Assembly: GCA_012510305.1 (NCBI GenBank)
Contig: JAAZIE010000329.1
Location: 1 to 5,422 of the forward strand
Reading direction: 5' to 3'
Source of the DNA: Bacillota bacterium
Lineage (GTDB): Bacteria; Bacillota; Dethiobacteria; DTU022
DNA length: 5,422 nucleotides
Under the pieces are notes generated by a model. The model worked only from the letters and a program-made list of their open reading frames with translations. It did no database searches and was not told where the DNA came from. Position numbers and translations under genes: made by a program. Every line of letters begins with the position of its first letter. The stretch's first letter is position 1. Below, piece by piece: positions 5,099-5,422 of this stretch.

Positions 5099-5112
5099 TC
5101 GTGGAACCAATT

Positions 5113-5422
5113 TCAGGGGATGGGGATAAAAGAACCCACCGCGGTGAGCAGGTAGGCGATAATCACGGCGGCCTGGAAGGCGGTGCCGCCCCAGACGCCC
5201 ATGTTCCAGCTGTCGACACCGTGGAGAGCCTTGTATTTGCGGGAGCCCCGGAAAGCGGGGATGAGCATGATCACCACGCAGAGGGCCACCCCGCCGGCGG
5301 CATCGCGCATCAGCTCGAGGAAGGAACCCAGGCCGGCTACGGCCAGAAGCAGCGTCGGCAGGGTTGCCGCGAGCCAGGAAAGCCGCTCCGCCCAGCCCGT
5401 CCGCTCCTTGATGATGATTACC
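5113..5422 (-). CDS. Membrane permease, C-terminal fragment (probable amino-acid permease, APC/HAAAP-like)
   Basis: The minus-strand frame is open from the window edge to TGA at 5113-5115, giving the last 102 or so residues of a larger protein whose start lies beyond the window. It is hydrophobic, with about three membrane segments: LSWLAATLPTLLLAVAGLG, then AAGGVALCVVIMLIPAF, then TAFQAAVIIAYLLTAVGSF. A basic loop (RGSRKYKALHG) separates the second from the third. The order, with LP in the first helix, an AGG start and PAF end of the second, and a VWGG entry to the third, resembles the C-terminus of aromatic amino-acid (HAAAP) or other APC-superfamily permeases. Substrate cannot be assigned. 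An internal ATG at 5310 is not the start, because the frame continues upstream with membrane-like sequence. It is separated from the acyl-CoA operon by a probable terminator and repeat-rich DNA, so no functional link is implied. Confidence 0.6.
   Translation of the reverse strand, partial: VIIIKERTGWAERLSWLAATLPTLLLAVAGLGSFLELMRDAAGGVALCVVIMLIPAFRGSRKYKALHGVDSWNMGVWGGTAFQAAVIIAYLLTAVGSFIPIP

Larger units (their letters stand above)
4617..5112. other. Gene-poor intergenic region with repeat-like sequence
   Basis: Nearly 500 nt between the permease stop and the operon promoter have no convincing gene. Minus-strand frames stay open in places, but their peptides are low-complexity translations of repeat DNA (KGG, CHSERSEES, GVFMEG) and have no ribosome binding site. 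The stretch contains a CHSERSEES-type repeat (4765-4792), a C-rich/G-rich inverted repeat (4942-5047), small hairpins such as GGGGC/GCCCC at 4819-4834, and a 7-bp inverted pair CTTGACG (4660-4666) / CGTCAAG (4703-4709). Homopolymer runs are frequent, unlike the flanking genes. Confidence 0.7.

Noticed and set aside
1..5422. tRNA, rRNA, CRISPR arrays and transposase genes
   Set aside because: Scanned by eye on both strands; no cloverleaf, no regularly spaced direct repeats and no transposase motifs were found.

Overview
The window looks like a piece of a Gram-positive anaerobe chromosome, most plausibly a Clostridia/Peptococcaceae-type lineage with moderately high GC. This is inference: the clues are strong AGGAGG-type ribosome binding sites before the genes whose starts can be seen, two near-consensus vegetative (sigma-A type) promoters, compact hairpin terminators, and a gene set for acyl-CoA metabolism. 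No taxonomic marker gene is present.

Layout. On the + strand, 2-184 is the 3' end of a CoA-transferase beta-subunit gene. It converges on a minus-strand gene at 389-673 for a small four-cysteine protein of unknown function, and a long inverted repeat (300-367) with T-runs on both sides can terminate both. The small gene has its own textbook promoter (717-746). Upstream of it a strong terminator (820-864) closes a three-gene minus-strand operon. In transcription order the operon is acyl-CoA dehydrogenase (4342-3200), a thiolase-fold protein (3107-1902) and a DUF35 Zn-ribbon/OB-fold protein with a C-terminal SCP2 (sterol carrier) domain (1867-884). The operon promoter is at 4588-4616, about 240 nt before the first start codon, so the mRNA has a long leader with three predicted hairpins.

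Region 4617-5112 has no convincing gene. It holds repeat-like DNA: a CHSERSEES-type intergenic repeat, and an imperfect inverted repeat of C-rich/G-rich arms. A hairpin follows the stop of the last gene, the C-terminal part of a membrane permease (5113-5422, minus strand), probably an amino-acid permease.

How the genes may work together. The dehydrogenase would introduce an alpha,beta double bond into an acyl-CoA. The thiolase-fold protein and the DUF35-SCP2 protein probably form a complex acting on a downstream acyl-CoA intermediate. The thiolase-fold protein lacks the expected nucleophilic cysteine (Gly in its place), so ordinary thiolysis is doubtful. A retro-aldol or other C-C reaction, as in the Ltp2-ChsH2(DUF35) aldolase of steroid side-chain breakdown, is a reasonable alternative. 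The SCP2 domain suggests a bulky hydrophobic acyl-CoA. The substrate cannot be read from the sequence.
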